Positions 9,407 through 17,231 of a stretch of 64,000 nucleotides of DNA are shown piece after piece. Made by a program: the position numbers and the translations under genes. Numbering within the stretch: position 1 is the first letter of the stretch; each line of letters opens with the position of its first letter. Source of the stretch: Nitrosopumilus sp. b3 (GTDB taxonomy: Archaea; Thermoproteota; Nitrososphaeria; Nitrososphaerales; Nitrosopumilaceae); assembly GCF_014078525.1 (NCBI RefSeq), contig NZ_MU078696.1:177873-241872 (forward strand). The letters are read 5' to 3'. The notes beneath the pieces were generated by a model. The model saw only the letters and a list, made by a program, of their open reading frames with translations, was not told the DNA's origin and ran no database searches.

Positions 9407-10018
9407 TTATTGAGATTTTTTTGACCATCCTTCTTTAGGAAATTTCATACCTACAACTCTGGTAGTCAAATCTTCTGAATTTGCATATTTCTCAACTGTT
9501 TTCCAATTATCCTCAATTATTTTGGCAATGTTTTCTGGAACGTGCTCTTTCCATGAAGGCTCTTTTCCAAGAGCAGCATCATATAATTTCTCTTTTACAG
9601 AAGCAGCAGAAAGTGCTTTTCTTTCCCCTATTTTGGGTTTCAATCTATAGATTTTCAACATATACCCTTCTGCCTTATCACCTGTGTATGAAAAAAATTT
9701 TCCCTCCACTCCTCTAAGAATTTGCTTCCTTAATCTCCATGATCTAGGTGCTAGTAGTGGTGGCAAGTATTTCTTGAATGGAGAGCAAAAAGCATAATCA
9801 TCAGTTATTTGAATTGAATCCCCAAAAACTGACAAAAGCATGTTCTTTCTAGTTTCAAAATTAAAAGGGAAACTTTTACTGTTGACTTCTTTTTCTCCAT
9901 CTTTGAAAACTACTGGCATGACTTTAACAATATCTGCCTCTTTTTTTAACTCAGAAATTATTTCAACATGAGCATTAGTTACAGGATTTAGGTGTGCAAG
10001 ATATAGAGCAGTAATCAA
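9407..10018 (-). CDS. Nucleotidyltransferase-superfamily protein (HxGH-like)
   Basis: 203 residues. The N-terminus ALYLAHLNPVTNAHVEII matches the first strand and HxGH helix of the cytidylyltransferase/NMNAT superfamily, but the motif reads N-A-H instead of x-G-H. A second family element, like the ISxTxxR motif, is LSAASVKEKL. The middle (PLLAPRSWRLRKQIL) is not typical of NMNAT. The substrate is not recognisable. It could adenylylate or cytidylylate a small phosphorylated molecule. It stands alone between ilvE and the FNR-like gene. Confidence 0.65.
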   Translation of the reverse strand: MITALYLAHLNPVTNAHVEIISELKKEADIVKVMPVVFKDGEKEVNSKSFPFNFETRKNMLLSVFGDSIQITDDYAFCSPFKKYLPPLLAPRSWRLRKQILRGVEGKFFSYTGDKAEGYMLKIYRLKPKIGERKALSAASVKEKLYDAALGKEPSWKEHVPENIAKIIEDNWKTVEKYANSEDLTTRVVGMKFPKEGWSKKSQ

Positions 10019-10081
10019 TTGATTTTCCTAAATGAATCTTCTATTTCAATGATTGATTTTTAGACTTGTCTTTTTAAAAAA

Positions 10082-10927
10082 TTATCCGTATGATTCGTAT
10101 TTGACTTCAAAGCTTCCATCCTCACGTTTATCGTGTTCTGTGACAAAGCCTTTTGGTTTCAAAAAGTCCATTACTCCATCTATTGTTCCCTGCCAACCAC
10201 AAACATAGAACATTGTGTTTTCTTTAGTGATAGTGTCACCAATCAATTCTTCTAGAGGTGACATTCCATTCTCTCTAGGTCTCAAAAATGTTTCAACCCT
10301 ACCAATTTGACCTGCCCATGATCTGTTAAACCATTCTTGAGGTCTACTGATTGCTGCCCTATATTTGAAATTCCATTCATCTTTGCCTCTTGCTATACTT
10401 TCATTTTCAAGATTCGTTAACAAATCTTTGTAACTTAATTCATCAACATAACTTGCACCGTGTAAAACTATGATTTCTCTCTTATCGCCAGTATCATGAA
10501 GATGTTGTGCAAAACTCACAAATGGTGCAAGACCTGTTCCACCACCAATACAAATAATTCTTCTGTTATCTTTTTCCCCGTTTGGCAGTTCTTCATTAAT
10601 TAACAATGCTCTACCTGTAGGTTTTAACCAGAGGATCTCATCTCCCTCTTTTGCATTAAATATTTGAGTAGTTAATCTGCCTGGAAGTGGTTTTCTTACC
10701 CATCTAATTACAAGCTCAATGTATTCTCTATTTTCTGGATGAGATGCAATTGAATATGCCCTTCTAACTATTTTGCCCCCTTCTGCAGGATTTGGTAATC
10801 CTAATGTGATAAATTGACCTGCTTGATAATCTGGAACTGGTCCTTCTTTTGGAACTAATCTAATTATGACAAGATCCTCTTTTAGTAATTGGACATAAGT
10901 GACAGTTGCTTTGTTATCTACTACCAT
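10082..10927 (-). CDS. Ferredoxin-NADP(+) reductase-like flavoprotein, copy 1
   Basis: 281 residues of the plant-type FNR superfamily. The FAD-binding motif is RRAYSIAS near residues 55-62, the NAD(P)-binding glycine motif GGGTGLAPF near 135, and the C-terminal catalytic strand includes FYVCGWQGTIDGV. It would move electrons between NAD(P)H and a ferredoxin or another carrier. A close paralogue lies at 21226-22068. Both have a TATA-like element about 30 bp upstream of the ATG (here 10953-10962). There are no operon partners. Confidence 0.9.
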   Translation of the reverse strand: MVVDNKATVTYVQLLKEDLVIIRLVPKEGPVPDYQAGQFITLGLPNPAEGGKIVRRAYSIASHPENREYIELVIRWVRKPLPGRLTTQIFNAKEGDEILWLKPTGRALLINEELPNGEKDNRRIICIGGGTGLAPFVSFAQHLHDTGDKREIIVLHGASYVDELSYKDLLTNLENESIARGKDEWNFKYRAAISRPQEWFNRSWAGQIGRVETFLRPRENGMSPLEELIGDTITKENTMFYVCGWQGTIDGVMDFLKPKGFVTEHDKREDGSFEVKYESYG

Positions 10928-11051
10928 AACGATTGAACCATCATTATCAAGGTTAAATATATTGTGTTAATTTTACAGGTGGATTACAACAAAACCGCTA
11001 AACGTTAATAACCAATTTAAAAAATCCTATTCAATCAGATTTCTGATAATT

Positions 11052-11125
11052 GGGCCGGTCGTCTAGTCTGGTAGGATAGGTGCATGGCATGCATCGGATC
11101 AAGGGTTCAAATCCCTTCCGGTCCA
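11052..11125 (+). tRNA. tRNA-Ala (GGC)
   Basis: A 74-nt cloverleaf. The acceptor GGGCCGG pairs with CCGGTCC and includes the G3-U70 wobble that identifies alanine tRNAs. The anticodon loop is ATGGCAT (anticodon GGC), and the T-arm is canonical (AAGGG-TTCAAAT-CCCTT). CCA is not encoded. A TATA-like AATTTAAAAAA lies about 30 bp upstream. The convergent HEAT-repeat gene ends on the next base. Confidence 0.97.
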
Positions 11126-11656
11126 CTATAATTTTAAAAGTAATTTTTTAATATCAGGATCGTCCTGTTTAATAATTTCCTTTTTTCTCTCTTCAGAAAC
11201 TGAAATTTTTAGATTAATTATTGCATGAAGTGCACTCTTTCTTACTTCTAAATTTGAATCTAGAAGTGATTCTAAAAAAATCTTTTTTGCATTTTTTGCC
11301 TTTAGGTGCCCTAATGCACCTATTGCACAAGATCTAACCATAGAACGCTTATCTTTTGTAAGTTTGATTATTTCTGGGATTGAATTTATTTCATTTCTGT
11401 TTGCCAATACTAGGGATGAAAAACCTCTAATGTTTTTGCTTGAAGATTTTAAGCTTTTAATTAAAAAATCAGAAATATTATTTTCATTTAAAATAAGTGA
11501 ACTAAAAGCTTCACCTCTTACTTGAATATCATCATCATCTAATTTTAAAATAATTTTTTCTAAAATTCTTGGATTGTTTATTTTATCCATAGTTTCTAAA
11601 ATCTTGATTTTCTCTTGACTGCTCCCTGATTCTAAAATTTTTGAAATGTTTTCCAA
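11126..11656 (-). CDS. HEAT-repeat protein
   Basis: 176 residues of tandem helical repeats of about 31-33 residues (for example SSKNIRGFSSLVLANRN, DKRSMVRSCAIGALGHL, SNLEVRKSALHAIINL), each with the HEAT/PBS-lyase pattern D-x-x-x-V-R-x-x-A. Such proteins are protein-protein adaptors. No catalytic motif is seen. Its stop codon begins on the base directly after the tRNA-Ala 3' end on the opposite strand, so the two transcription units touch tail to tail. The partner is unknown. Confidence 0.8.
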   Translation of the reverse strand: MENISKILESGSSQEKIKILETMDKINNPRILEKIILKLDDDDIQVRGEAFSSLILNENNISDFLIKSLKSSSKNIRGFSSLVLANRNEINSIPEIIKLTKDKRSMVRSCAIGALGHLKAKNAKKIFLESLLDSNLEVRKSALHAIINLKISVSEERKKEIIKQDDPDIKKLLLKL

Positions 11657-11740
11657 GTTGGCTAGAAATCCTCTTTTCTGGTTAATAATAGTTAAAATTT
11701 TTCAATATTTTTTCAACAAATTCAAAAAAACACTTTTAGC

Positions 11741-11748
11741 TTTAAATT
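11741..11748 (+). promoter_or_regulatory. TATA element of alba
   Basis: TTTAAATT is centred about 26 bp before the alba ATG, which places the transcription start at or next to the start codon. A leaderless mRNA is expected. No Shine-Dalgarno sequence is present. Confidence 0.6.
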
Positions 11749-11770
11749 ATCCTTAAATAGTAAATTTTCT

Positions 11771-12058
11771 ATGTCAAACGAAGCCAGAGACACCATATTC
11801 ATTGGTAAGAAACCATTGATGGCATATGTAACATCAACGCTAATTCAACTGGCAAACTTACCGGCCGTCAACATCAAAGCTAGAGGACTCAGCATTGGTC
11901 GTGCTGTAGATGTAGCTCAAATCATTGCAAGAAAAACGGAAAATGCAGGCTACTCTATCGGAGAAATCAAAATAGGCTCAGAATCACTAGAGTCACAAGA
12001 CGGTAGAACCAGAAACGTTTCAACAATAGAAATTGAAGTAAAGAGAAATACAGCATAA
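11771..12058 (+). CDS. albA: Chromatin protein Alba
   Basis: 95-residue Alba, a dimeric archaeal DNA/RNA-binding chromatin protein. It starts with the diagnostic IFIGKKPLMAYVTS, whose double lysine corresponds to the acetylated Lys16/17 of Sulfolobus Alba. It continues with KARGLSIGRAVDVAQI and the beta-hairpin region rich in Ser, Arg and Thr. It is monocistronic, with a T-rich stretch after the stop (12074-12090). Confidence 0.96.
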   Translation: MSNEARDTIFIGKKPLMAYVTSTLIQLANLPAVNIKARGLSIGRAVDVAQIIARKTENAGYSIGEIKIGSESLESQDGRTRNVSTIEIEVKRNTA

Positions 12059-12086
12059 CTGTATACTTTACTTGAAATTTTTTCTT

Positions 12087-12953
12087 TTATCTTCTCTTTG
12101 AAAATCCGTACTTCTTTTCCATCTTTCTAAATTTTGGAAGTTCTACTAAGTCATTGAACTGATCAAAATTTACAACTTTTTGTTTGAATTTTGCAGTGGT
12201 TCCCGTTTTCTTTAACTCTTGTAAAATGTTCATTGTAGCAAATGTATTTGCAAATAGTACAGATAGTGGGTATAGTATTATTTTAAATCCTATTTTATGT
12301 AATGTTTGAGCAGAACTAAGTGGTGTTGCTCCTCCCTCAATCATATTTGCAACAAGAGGTGCATTGATTGCTTTACCAATTTTTCTCATTTCATTTAATG
12401 ATCTTGGTGCTTCAATAAACACTGCATCAGCTCCTGTTTTTTTATTTTCAAGTCCTCGTTCAATTGCTGCATCTAATCCTTCTGTTGCTCTTGCATCTGT
12501 TCTAGCAACAATGAAAAAATCTTTACTTTCTCTTGCATCAATTGCAGCTCCCAATTTTTCTGTATATTCTTCTTGTGGTACAACTTCTTTTCCTTGCATA
12601 TGCCCACATCTTTTCGGCCATCTTTGATCTTCTAGAAAAATTCCAGATGCTCCTGCAGATTCTAGTTCTTTAACTAGCTTCCAAACACTTAATGCATTTC
12701 CATAACCTGTATCAGAATCAACAATTACTGGAACGGTAACTGCACTACAAATTCTTCTTGCATTATCTACTGTTTCAGATGCCCCGATAAAACCATAATC
12801 TGGCATTCCAAATAACGTTGCAGATGTTCCATAACCAGTTTGGAACATAGCATCAAATCCCACTTTCTCTGCAATCTTTGCACCAATTGCATCATAAACT
12901 CCAGGAATTACGATGGATTCATTAGATTTTAACATACTTTTCAAGTTTTTCAT
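12087..12953 (-). CDS. Isocitrate lyase / PEP mutase family protein
   Basis: 288-residue single-domain TIM barrel of the ICL/PEPM superfamily. The catalytic-loop motif is KRCGH (in QRWPKRCGHMQG), the lyase form with an active-site Cys. The phosphonomutase signature EDKxxxxxNS is absent. Mg-site residues are in DSDTGYGN and FLEDQ. Methylisocitrate lyase or a related C-C lyase is the best reading, and the actual substrate is not determined by sequence. It is followed by the padR gene upstream on the same strand with a 44-bp gap. Confidence 0.85.
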   Translation of the reverse strand: MKNLKSMLKSNESIVIPGVYDAIGAKIAEKVGFDAMFQTGYGTSATLFGMPDYGFIGASETVDNARRICSAVTVPVIVDSDTGYGNALSVWKLVKELESAGASGIFLEDQRWPKRCGHMQGKEVVPQEEYTEKLGAAIDARESKDFFIVARTDARATEGLDAAIERGLENKKTGADAVFIEAPRSLNEMRKIGKAINAPLVANMIEGGATPLSSAQTLHKIGFKIILYPLSVLFANTFATMNILQELKKTGTTAKFKQKVVNFDQFNDLVELPKFRKMEKKYGFSKRR

Positions 12954-12997
12954 ATCTGTATTCTTTTTCTAGATTATTTATGATTTTAATCAAATAA

Positions 12998-13507
12998 TTA
13001 TTCTATCTTGATTTCTTTTCCTTTCTTTTTTGAACTTCTTTCATCCATATTCTTTAGTTCATCTTGAAGGAATTTTCTATATTTTTGAGTTTCATCATCT
13101 GTCATATTTGATAAGTTGGAACTTAGAATAGATCCAATAGTCGAGATCTTCTCTAACAAATCTAAAGCAACAAATCTTCCAACATTTCCTAATCGAAAAA
13201 GAACTTCTAACTGTTTTTTCACAATATCATTAATCTTATCTACATCTTCGGCAGTATCTGATCCTTTTTTTGTTAGTTTGTATCTTCCATCTTTTGTTTC
13301 TTCAATAAGCTCCTCATCTAGTAATCTACCTAATAATGGATAGATTAATCCTGGAGATGGTTTCCAAATCCCATTGCTTTGTTCTACTGCATAATCTATA
13401 ATCTCCTTACCTGTGTGAGATTTTTTCTTCAATAACTCTAGTATGAAATACCGTGAAAATCCTCTGGGTACTGAACTTCCAACTCTTTGAAACCATTCAG
13501 ATACCAT
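12998..13507 (-). CDS. PadR-family transcriptional regulator
   Basis: A winged-helix regulator of about 169 residues if it starts at ATG 13507. A slightly longer in-frame start at 13522 would fall inside the operator. The N-terminal DNA-binding domain has the PadR pattern (YFILELLKKKSHTGKEII, then PSPGLIYPLLGRLLDEELI), followed by a helical dimerisation region and a basic KKKGKE tail. A TATA-like element (13528-13537) lies 26 bp upstream, with a tandem palindrome between it and the ATG, which suggests autoregulation. The ligand is unknown. The divergent neighbour is sdhA. Confidence 0.9.
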   Translation of the reverse strand: MVSEWFQRVGSSVPRGFSRYFILELLKKKSHTGKEIIDYAVEQSNGIWKPSPGLIYPLLGRLLDEELIEETKDGRYKLTKKGSDTAEDVDKINDIVKKQLEVLFRLGNVGRFVALDLLEKISTIGSILSSNLSNMTDDETQKYRKFLQDELKNMDERSSKKKGKEIKIE

Positions 13508-13529
13508 CACTAGTGATATCACTAGCGAT
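13506..13529. promoter_or_regulatory. Tandem 12-bp palindromic operator in the padR core promoter
   Basis: Two adjacent copies, ATCACTAGTGAT (13506-13517, a perfect palindrome) and ATCACTAGCGAT (13518-13529, one base off). The junction also makes a perfect 14-bp palindrome. Together they fill the space between the padR TATA-like element and its start codon. A dimeric repressor bound here would block padR transcription. An effect on the divergent sdhA promoter at 13567 is possible but less direct. Confidence 0.65.
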
Positions 13530-13566
13530 ATATTTTAATTTTTTGTGTTGTGCCTAACAATTACTA

Positions 13567-13574
13567 CATATTTA
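13567..13574 (+). promoter_or_regulatory. TATA element of the sdh operon
   Basis: ATATTTAT lies about 30 bp before ATG 13602. It argues for 13602 as the sdhA start, because the upstream in-frame GTG at 13545 would precede the promoter. Confidence 0.55.
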
Positions 13575-13601
13575 TCCCACATCAAGCAAGTTTGTCTGAA
13601 A

Positions 13602-15314
13602 ATGGTTGATTCCTTAGAATTTGATTTGATTATTTGTGGTTCAGGTCTTGCTGGATTAAGGGCTGCCATTTCTGCAGCAAAAAAGGGACCTCATCTCAAA
13701 ATTGGTGTTGTTTCAAAAGTACAAGTCATGCGTTCTCATTCTGTCTCAGCAGAAGGAGGAACTGCAGCAGTTCTTTTTGAGGATGAAGGTGATACCATTG
13801 AATCTCATGTTTATGATACTGTAAAAGGAAGTGACTTTCTTGCAGACCAAGATGTTGCTGAAAGACTTTGTGTTGAAATGCCAAAGGAAATTCATCAATT
13901 AGACCATTGGGGAATGCCTTGGTCTAGAAGATCTGATGGTAGAATTGATCAACGAAACTTTGGAGGCTATAGTTTTCCAAGAGCAACATATGCATCTGAT
14001 AAAGTTGGTTTCTTTGAAATGCAAACTTTGTATGACACATGTCAAAAATTCGAAAATATTGAGTATCTCAATGAATGGTTTGTTACATCTATTATACACG
14101 ATGGAAAAAAATTCATGGGTGTAACTGCAATTGAATTATCTTCAGGAACATTTTATACAATAAAAGGAAAGTCTCTCATTATCGCAACTGGTGGAGCTGG
14201 GCGATTATACAGTTTCTCAACTTATGCTCTTTCATCAACTCCCGATGGATTGGATATGGGATTACGTGCTGGCATGGCACTCAAAGACATGGAATTTGTA
14301 CAATTTCATCCGACAGGAATTATGCCTTCTGGAATTTTGATTACAGAAGGTGCCAGAGGAGAAGGTGGTTATCTTCTAAATAACAAAGGTGAGCGATTTA
14401 TGAAAACTTATGCAGCTGGAAAAATGGAATTGGCACCACGAGATATTGTATCTAGATCTATTATGACAGAAATTCAAGAAGGACGTGGATTCAAACATGA
14501 AACCGGTGTTGATTGTATGAAACTTGATTTGAGGCATATTGGTGATGAAAAAATTAAAGAGAAGTTAGGAGGAATAAGAGAAATTTCTATTAAATTTTCT
14601 GGCATTGATCCTGCTACGGATTTACTTGATATTAGACCTGTTTGTCATTATATGATGGGTGGGCTTCATACTGATATTGATGGTGCAACAGAAATCCAAG
14701 GTGTTTGGGCTGCTGGAGAAGCAGCTTGCAATAGTGTTCACGGATCAAATAGATTGGGTGCAAATTCCACATCTGAATGCATCGTTTGGGGAAAAATCAC
14801 TGGTGAATTAGCTGCAGAATATGCAATGAATGATACCTCGTCAAATCCTTGGCCACATCATTTAGTTGCTGCTGAAGAAAAGAGAATCTATGATGGAATA
14901 TTTAGAGGAAATGGTGATGTTAATCCATATGAGATTAGACAGGAACTCACTGACACCATGAATGAAAAAGCATATGTCTACAGAAATGAAACTGATCTTA
15001 TTGCTGGTCTTAAAAAAATTCGTGAATTAAAGACACAGACTTGGAAACATGTGGATGATAAAGCCAAAGAATACAATACTAATTTTGCAAATGTGATGGA
15101 ACTTGATTCAATGTTTAGAGTAGCAGAAATTGTTTTACTTGGGGCAATTAATAGAAAAGAATCTCGTGGTGCCCACGCAAGAACTGACTATACCAAACGT
15201 GATGATGCAAACTTTTTACATCATACACTTGCATATTATGATCCTAAAGAACCAATTATGAAAACACATCCTGTAACAATTACAAAATATCAACCAGTTG
15301 AGAGGAAATATTAG
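13602..15314 (+). CDS. sdhA: Succinate dehydrogenase flavoprotein subunit
   Basis: Catalytic FAD subunit of succinate dehydrogenase (complex II). About 570 residues from ATG 13602. The dinucleotide-binding motif is ICGSGLAGLRAA near the start. RSHSVSAEGGTAA contains the histidine that carries covalent FAD, and the active-site segment FHPTGI and the HGSNRLGANS motif follow. The frame is open back to a GTG at 13545, but that codon lies upstream of the likely TATA box. It is the first gene of sdhA-C-D-B and diverges from padR. Confidence 0.97.
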   Translation: MVDSLEFDLIICGSGLAGLRAAISAAKKGPHLKIGVVSKVQVMRSHSVSAEGGTAAVLFEDEGDTIESHVYDTVKGSDFLADQDVAERLCVEMPKEIHQLDHWGMPWSRRSDGRIDQRNFGGYSFPRATYASDKVGFFEMQTLYDTCQKFENIEYLNEWFVTSIIHDGKKFMGVTAIELSSGTFYTIKGKSLIIATGGAGRLYSFSTYALSSTPDGLDMGLRAGMALKDMEFVQFHPTGIMPSGILITEGARGEGGYLLNNKGERFMKTYAAGKMELAPRDIVSRSIMTEIQEGRGFKHETGVDCMKLDLRHIGDEKIKEKLGGIREISIKFSGIDPATDLLDIRPVCHYMMGGLHTDIDGATEIQGVWAAGEAACNSVHGSNRLGANSTSECIVWGKITGELAAEYAMNDTSSNPWPHHLVAAEEKRIYDGIFRGNGDVNPYEIRQELTDTMNEKAYVYRNETDLIAGLKKIRELKTQTWKHVDDKAKEYNTNFANVMELDSMFRVAEIVLLGAINRKESRGAHARTDYTKRDDANFLHHTLAYYDPKEPIMKTHPVTITKYQPVERKY

Positions 15315-15746
15315 ATGACGCGAGACGAACATAAAGAAGGAATCAAAGGGATGGCTAATCCTGGCCGATATGGGATTGAACGAGTAGCTTATTGGTTAAT
15401 GCGATTAAGTGGATTGGGGCTTTTAGCATATTTTGTAGCTCACATTTATGAAACAAGTAATATTTTGAGAGGTCAAGTTGGATGGGATGAATTTCTAGAA
15501 TTAACTCAAACTACTGAAGGACATGTTTTCTTGGCAATTGTAATTGCTATGTGTGTATTTCATACTGTTAATGGAATTAGAGTGATGTTGGGACATGGTG
15601 GTGTTGGTGTAGGAAAACCTGCAAGACCTGATTACCCATATGATCCAGCATCACAAAACTACAGACACAAAATTGGTATCTACTCTGCAATAGTTCTTGC
15701 TGCAATTGCTATGATGTATGGATTAGCTGTAATGTTTGGTGAATAA
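15315..15746 (+). CDS. sdhC: Succinate dehydrogenase membrane subunit C
   Basis: 143-residue membrane anchor with three hydrophobic helices (about 32-52, 70-93, 120-140). Histidines in VAHIYE and in FHTVNGIRVMLGH are candidates for haem or quinone-site ligands. It abuts sdhA with no gap and is followed one base later by the sdhD start. Family assignment rests on position and the SdhC/cytochrome b556-like pattern SGLGLLAYFVAHI. Confidence 0.92.
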   Translation: MTRDEHKEGIKGMANPGRYGIERVAYWLMRLSGLGLLAYFVAHIYETSNILRGQVGWDEFLELTQTTEGHVFLAIVIAMCVFHTVNGIRVMLGHGGVGVGKPARPDYPYDPASQNYRHKIGIYSAIVLAAIAMMYGLAVMFGE

Positions 15747-15747
15747 A

Positions 15748-16092
15748 ATGAGAGAAAGCACAATTATGAAAATTCACTATGGGACCGCTCTTGCAGCAGT
15801 AGGTTTAGTTGCAGTTCACATTTTAATGCGACTTACAATGGGATTTGCCGAGTCTTTAGAATATGAAACTGTTTTAGCAAATTACAAATTCATTCCATAT
15901 GCAATAATGTTAGAGTTGATATTGATTCTACTTTCTGTTCATGGATTTAATGGATTGAGAGTTATACTATTAGAATTAAAACAAGGACGTGTTTATGAAA
16001 AAGCTGTCTCATATGGTTGTCTTGCAGCAATGTTTGGTTTAATAGCATACGGTTCGAGAACAATTATTATGACTAACATGGGGATGATATAG
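15748..16092 (+). CDS. sdhD: Succinate dehydrogenase membrane subunit D
   Basis: About 114 residues from ATG 15748 (the frame is open from a GTG at 15736 inside sdhC, which is a less likely start). Three hydrophobic helices, with histidines in AVHILMRL and in SVHGFNGLRV placed like those of SdhC. Second membrane anchor of the sdhACDB operon. Confidence 0.9.
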   Translation: MRESTIMKIHYGTALAAVGLVAVHILMRLTMGFAESLEYETVLANYKFIPYAIMLELILILLSVHGFNGLRVILLELKQGRVYEKAVSYGCLAAMFGLIAYGSRTIIMTNMGMI

Positions 16093-16094
16093 AG

Positions 16095-16862
16095 ATGGCA
16101 CAAGTATCTCACATTGCAGATGAGCAAGCATCCTCTCCAGTATCCTCATCAAAATCAATTACACTCAGAATTGCACGATACAATCCAGAACATGATGATT
16201 CTAGTCAATTCATGGAATTCACAATTCCTTATGAACGCTGGACAACTGTTTTAGAAGCAATTTTAGAGGTCAAAAAACATTTTGATCATTCAGTTGCAGT
16301 TCGTTATTCATGTAGACAAGCTACATGTGGTTCATGTGGAATGATGATTAATGGAAAACCTCGATTGGCATGTTTTACAAAAATCAGTGAATTAAACTCC
16401 AACGTTGTTACAGTAGAACCTATGAATAATTTCCCTGTAATTCGAGATCTTGCAGTAAAATTTGAAAGATTATTTGACACTCATCAAAAAATCAAACCAT
16501 TTCTTATTCGAGATGATACTGAGTTAGAATCTGATGAAAAAGAATTTTTACAATCTCCTGAAGAAGTAGAGCAATATATTCAATTTGCAAATTGTATCAA
16601 ATGTGGGTTGTGTAATTCTGCATGTCCTACGATGGCAACTGATTCTTCCTTTGTTGGACCTCAAGCATTAGCTCAAGCATATCGATATGTTGCTGATAGT
16701 AGAGATAAAGGAAAAGATTCAAGACTAAAAATTATTGATGAGTCTCACGGAATTTGGAGGTGTCACTTTGCTGGCTCTTGTAGTCAGGTATGTCCAAAGG
16801 GTGTTGATCCAGCAATGGGTATTCAGCTTCTTAGAGGTTATTTGCTAGGTTTTAGAGATTAA
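16095..16862 (+). CDS. sdhB: Succinate dehydrogenase iron-sulfur subunit
   Basis: 255 residues. The N-terminal ferredoxin domain has the [2Fe-2S] ligands C73, C78, C81 and C93. The C-terminal domain has CIKCGLCNSACP (C167, C170, C173, C177) and a second cluster group CHFAGSCSQVCPKG (C223, C229, C233). It passes electrons from SdhA to the membrane subunits. Last gene of the operon. Its 3' end overlaps the convergent MIP18-like gene by four bases. Confidence 0.97.
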   Translation: MAQVSHIADEQASSPVSSSKSITLRIARYNPEHDDSSQFMEFTIPYERWTTVLEAILEVKKHFDHSVAVRYSCRQATCGSCGMMINGKPRLACFTKISELNSNVVTVEPMNNFPVIRDLAVKFERLFDTHQKIKPFLIRDDTELESDEKEFLQSPEEVEQYIQFANCIKCGLCNSACPTMATDSSFVGPQALAQAYRYVADSRDKGKDSRLKIIDESHGIWRCHFAGSCSQVCPKGVDPAMGIQLLRGYLLGFRD

Positions 16863-17182
16863 CCTAATTTCTTTGGGTTTGGACTGTTATTCACTTGATT
16901 GTTAATCTGCTCTGCCATAAAGTGATTTGAAACATTCACTTTAACATCATTAACTCCATCTACTTTCAAGAGATTATCATGAACATCTTGACAAATCTTA
17001 AAACCAAATACAGCAGGACAGAATGGACTGGTAAGATGCAAATCAACTTTGACATTACTGTCATTGATATCTACTTCATCAATCAATTCTAATTCTACGA
17101 TCGAAGTATTAATTTCTGGATCCACAATCTTTGATAATTCATCAAAGATTTTCACTCTAAGCAGTTTGATATCTTGACTCAT
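16859..17182 (-). CDS. MIP18/DUF59-family protein (SufT-like)
   Basis: About 107 residues from ATG 17182. The frame extends to 17215, but a shared TATA element at 17203-17210 makes the shorter start more likely. DUF59 pattern: FDELSKIVDPEINTSIVELELI near the N-terminus, then LTSPFCPAVFGFKI with the conserved Cys. Relatives act in iron-sulfur cluster delivery. Placement beside the Fe-S protein SdhB fits this, but the genes are convergent. Confidence 0.85.
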   Translation of the reverse strand: MSQDIKLLRVKIFDELSKIVDPEINTSIVELELIDEVDINDSNVKVDLHLTSPFCPAVFGFKICQDVHDNLLKVDGVNDVKVNVSNHFMAEQINNQVNNSPNPKKLG

Positions 17183-17202
17183 GTCGGCAAAAGCGTCGAT
17201 GC

Positions 17203-17210
17203 TATATATA
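17203..17210. promoter_or_regulatory. Shared palindromic TATA element for divergent argH and MIP18-like gene
   Basis: TATATATA, its own reverse complement, is centred about 25 bp from each of the two divergent start codons (17182 on minus, 17232 on plus). No other TATA-like sequence is found in the 49-bp gap. One TATA element could serve both directions and give leaderless transcripts. Confidence 0.65.
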
Positions 17211-17231
17211 ACCATTCTAGAACCTTAGATA

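Noticed and set aside
11034-11047. Small inverted repeat ATCAG/CTGAT before tRNA-Ala
   Set aside because: Only five pairs, AT-rich and close to the tRNA start. No clear role and likely by chance.
12087-12953. Phosphoenolpyruvate mutase for phosphonate synthesis
   Set aside because: The loop has KRCGH with the lyase Cys, not EDKxxxxxNS, and no phosphonopyruvate decarboxylase is nearby.
13545-13601. GTG start at 13545 for sdhA
   Set aside because: The extension has no SdhA-like sequence and would start upstream of the likely sdhA TATA box at 13567.
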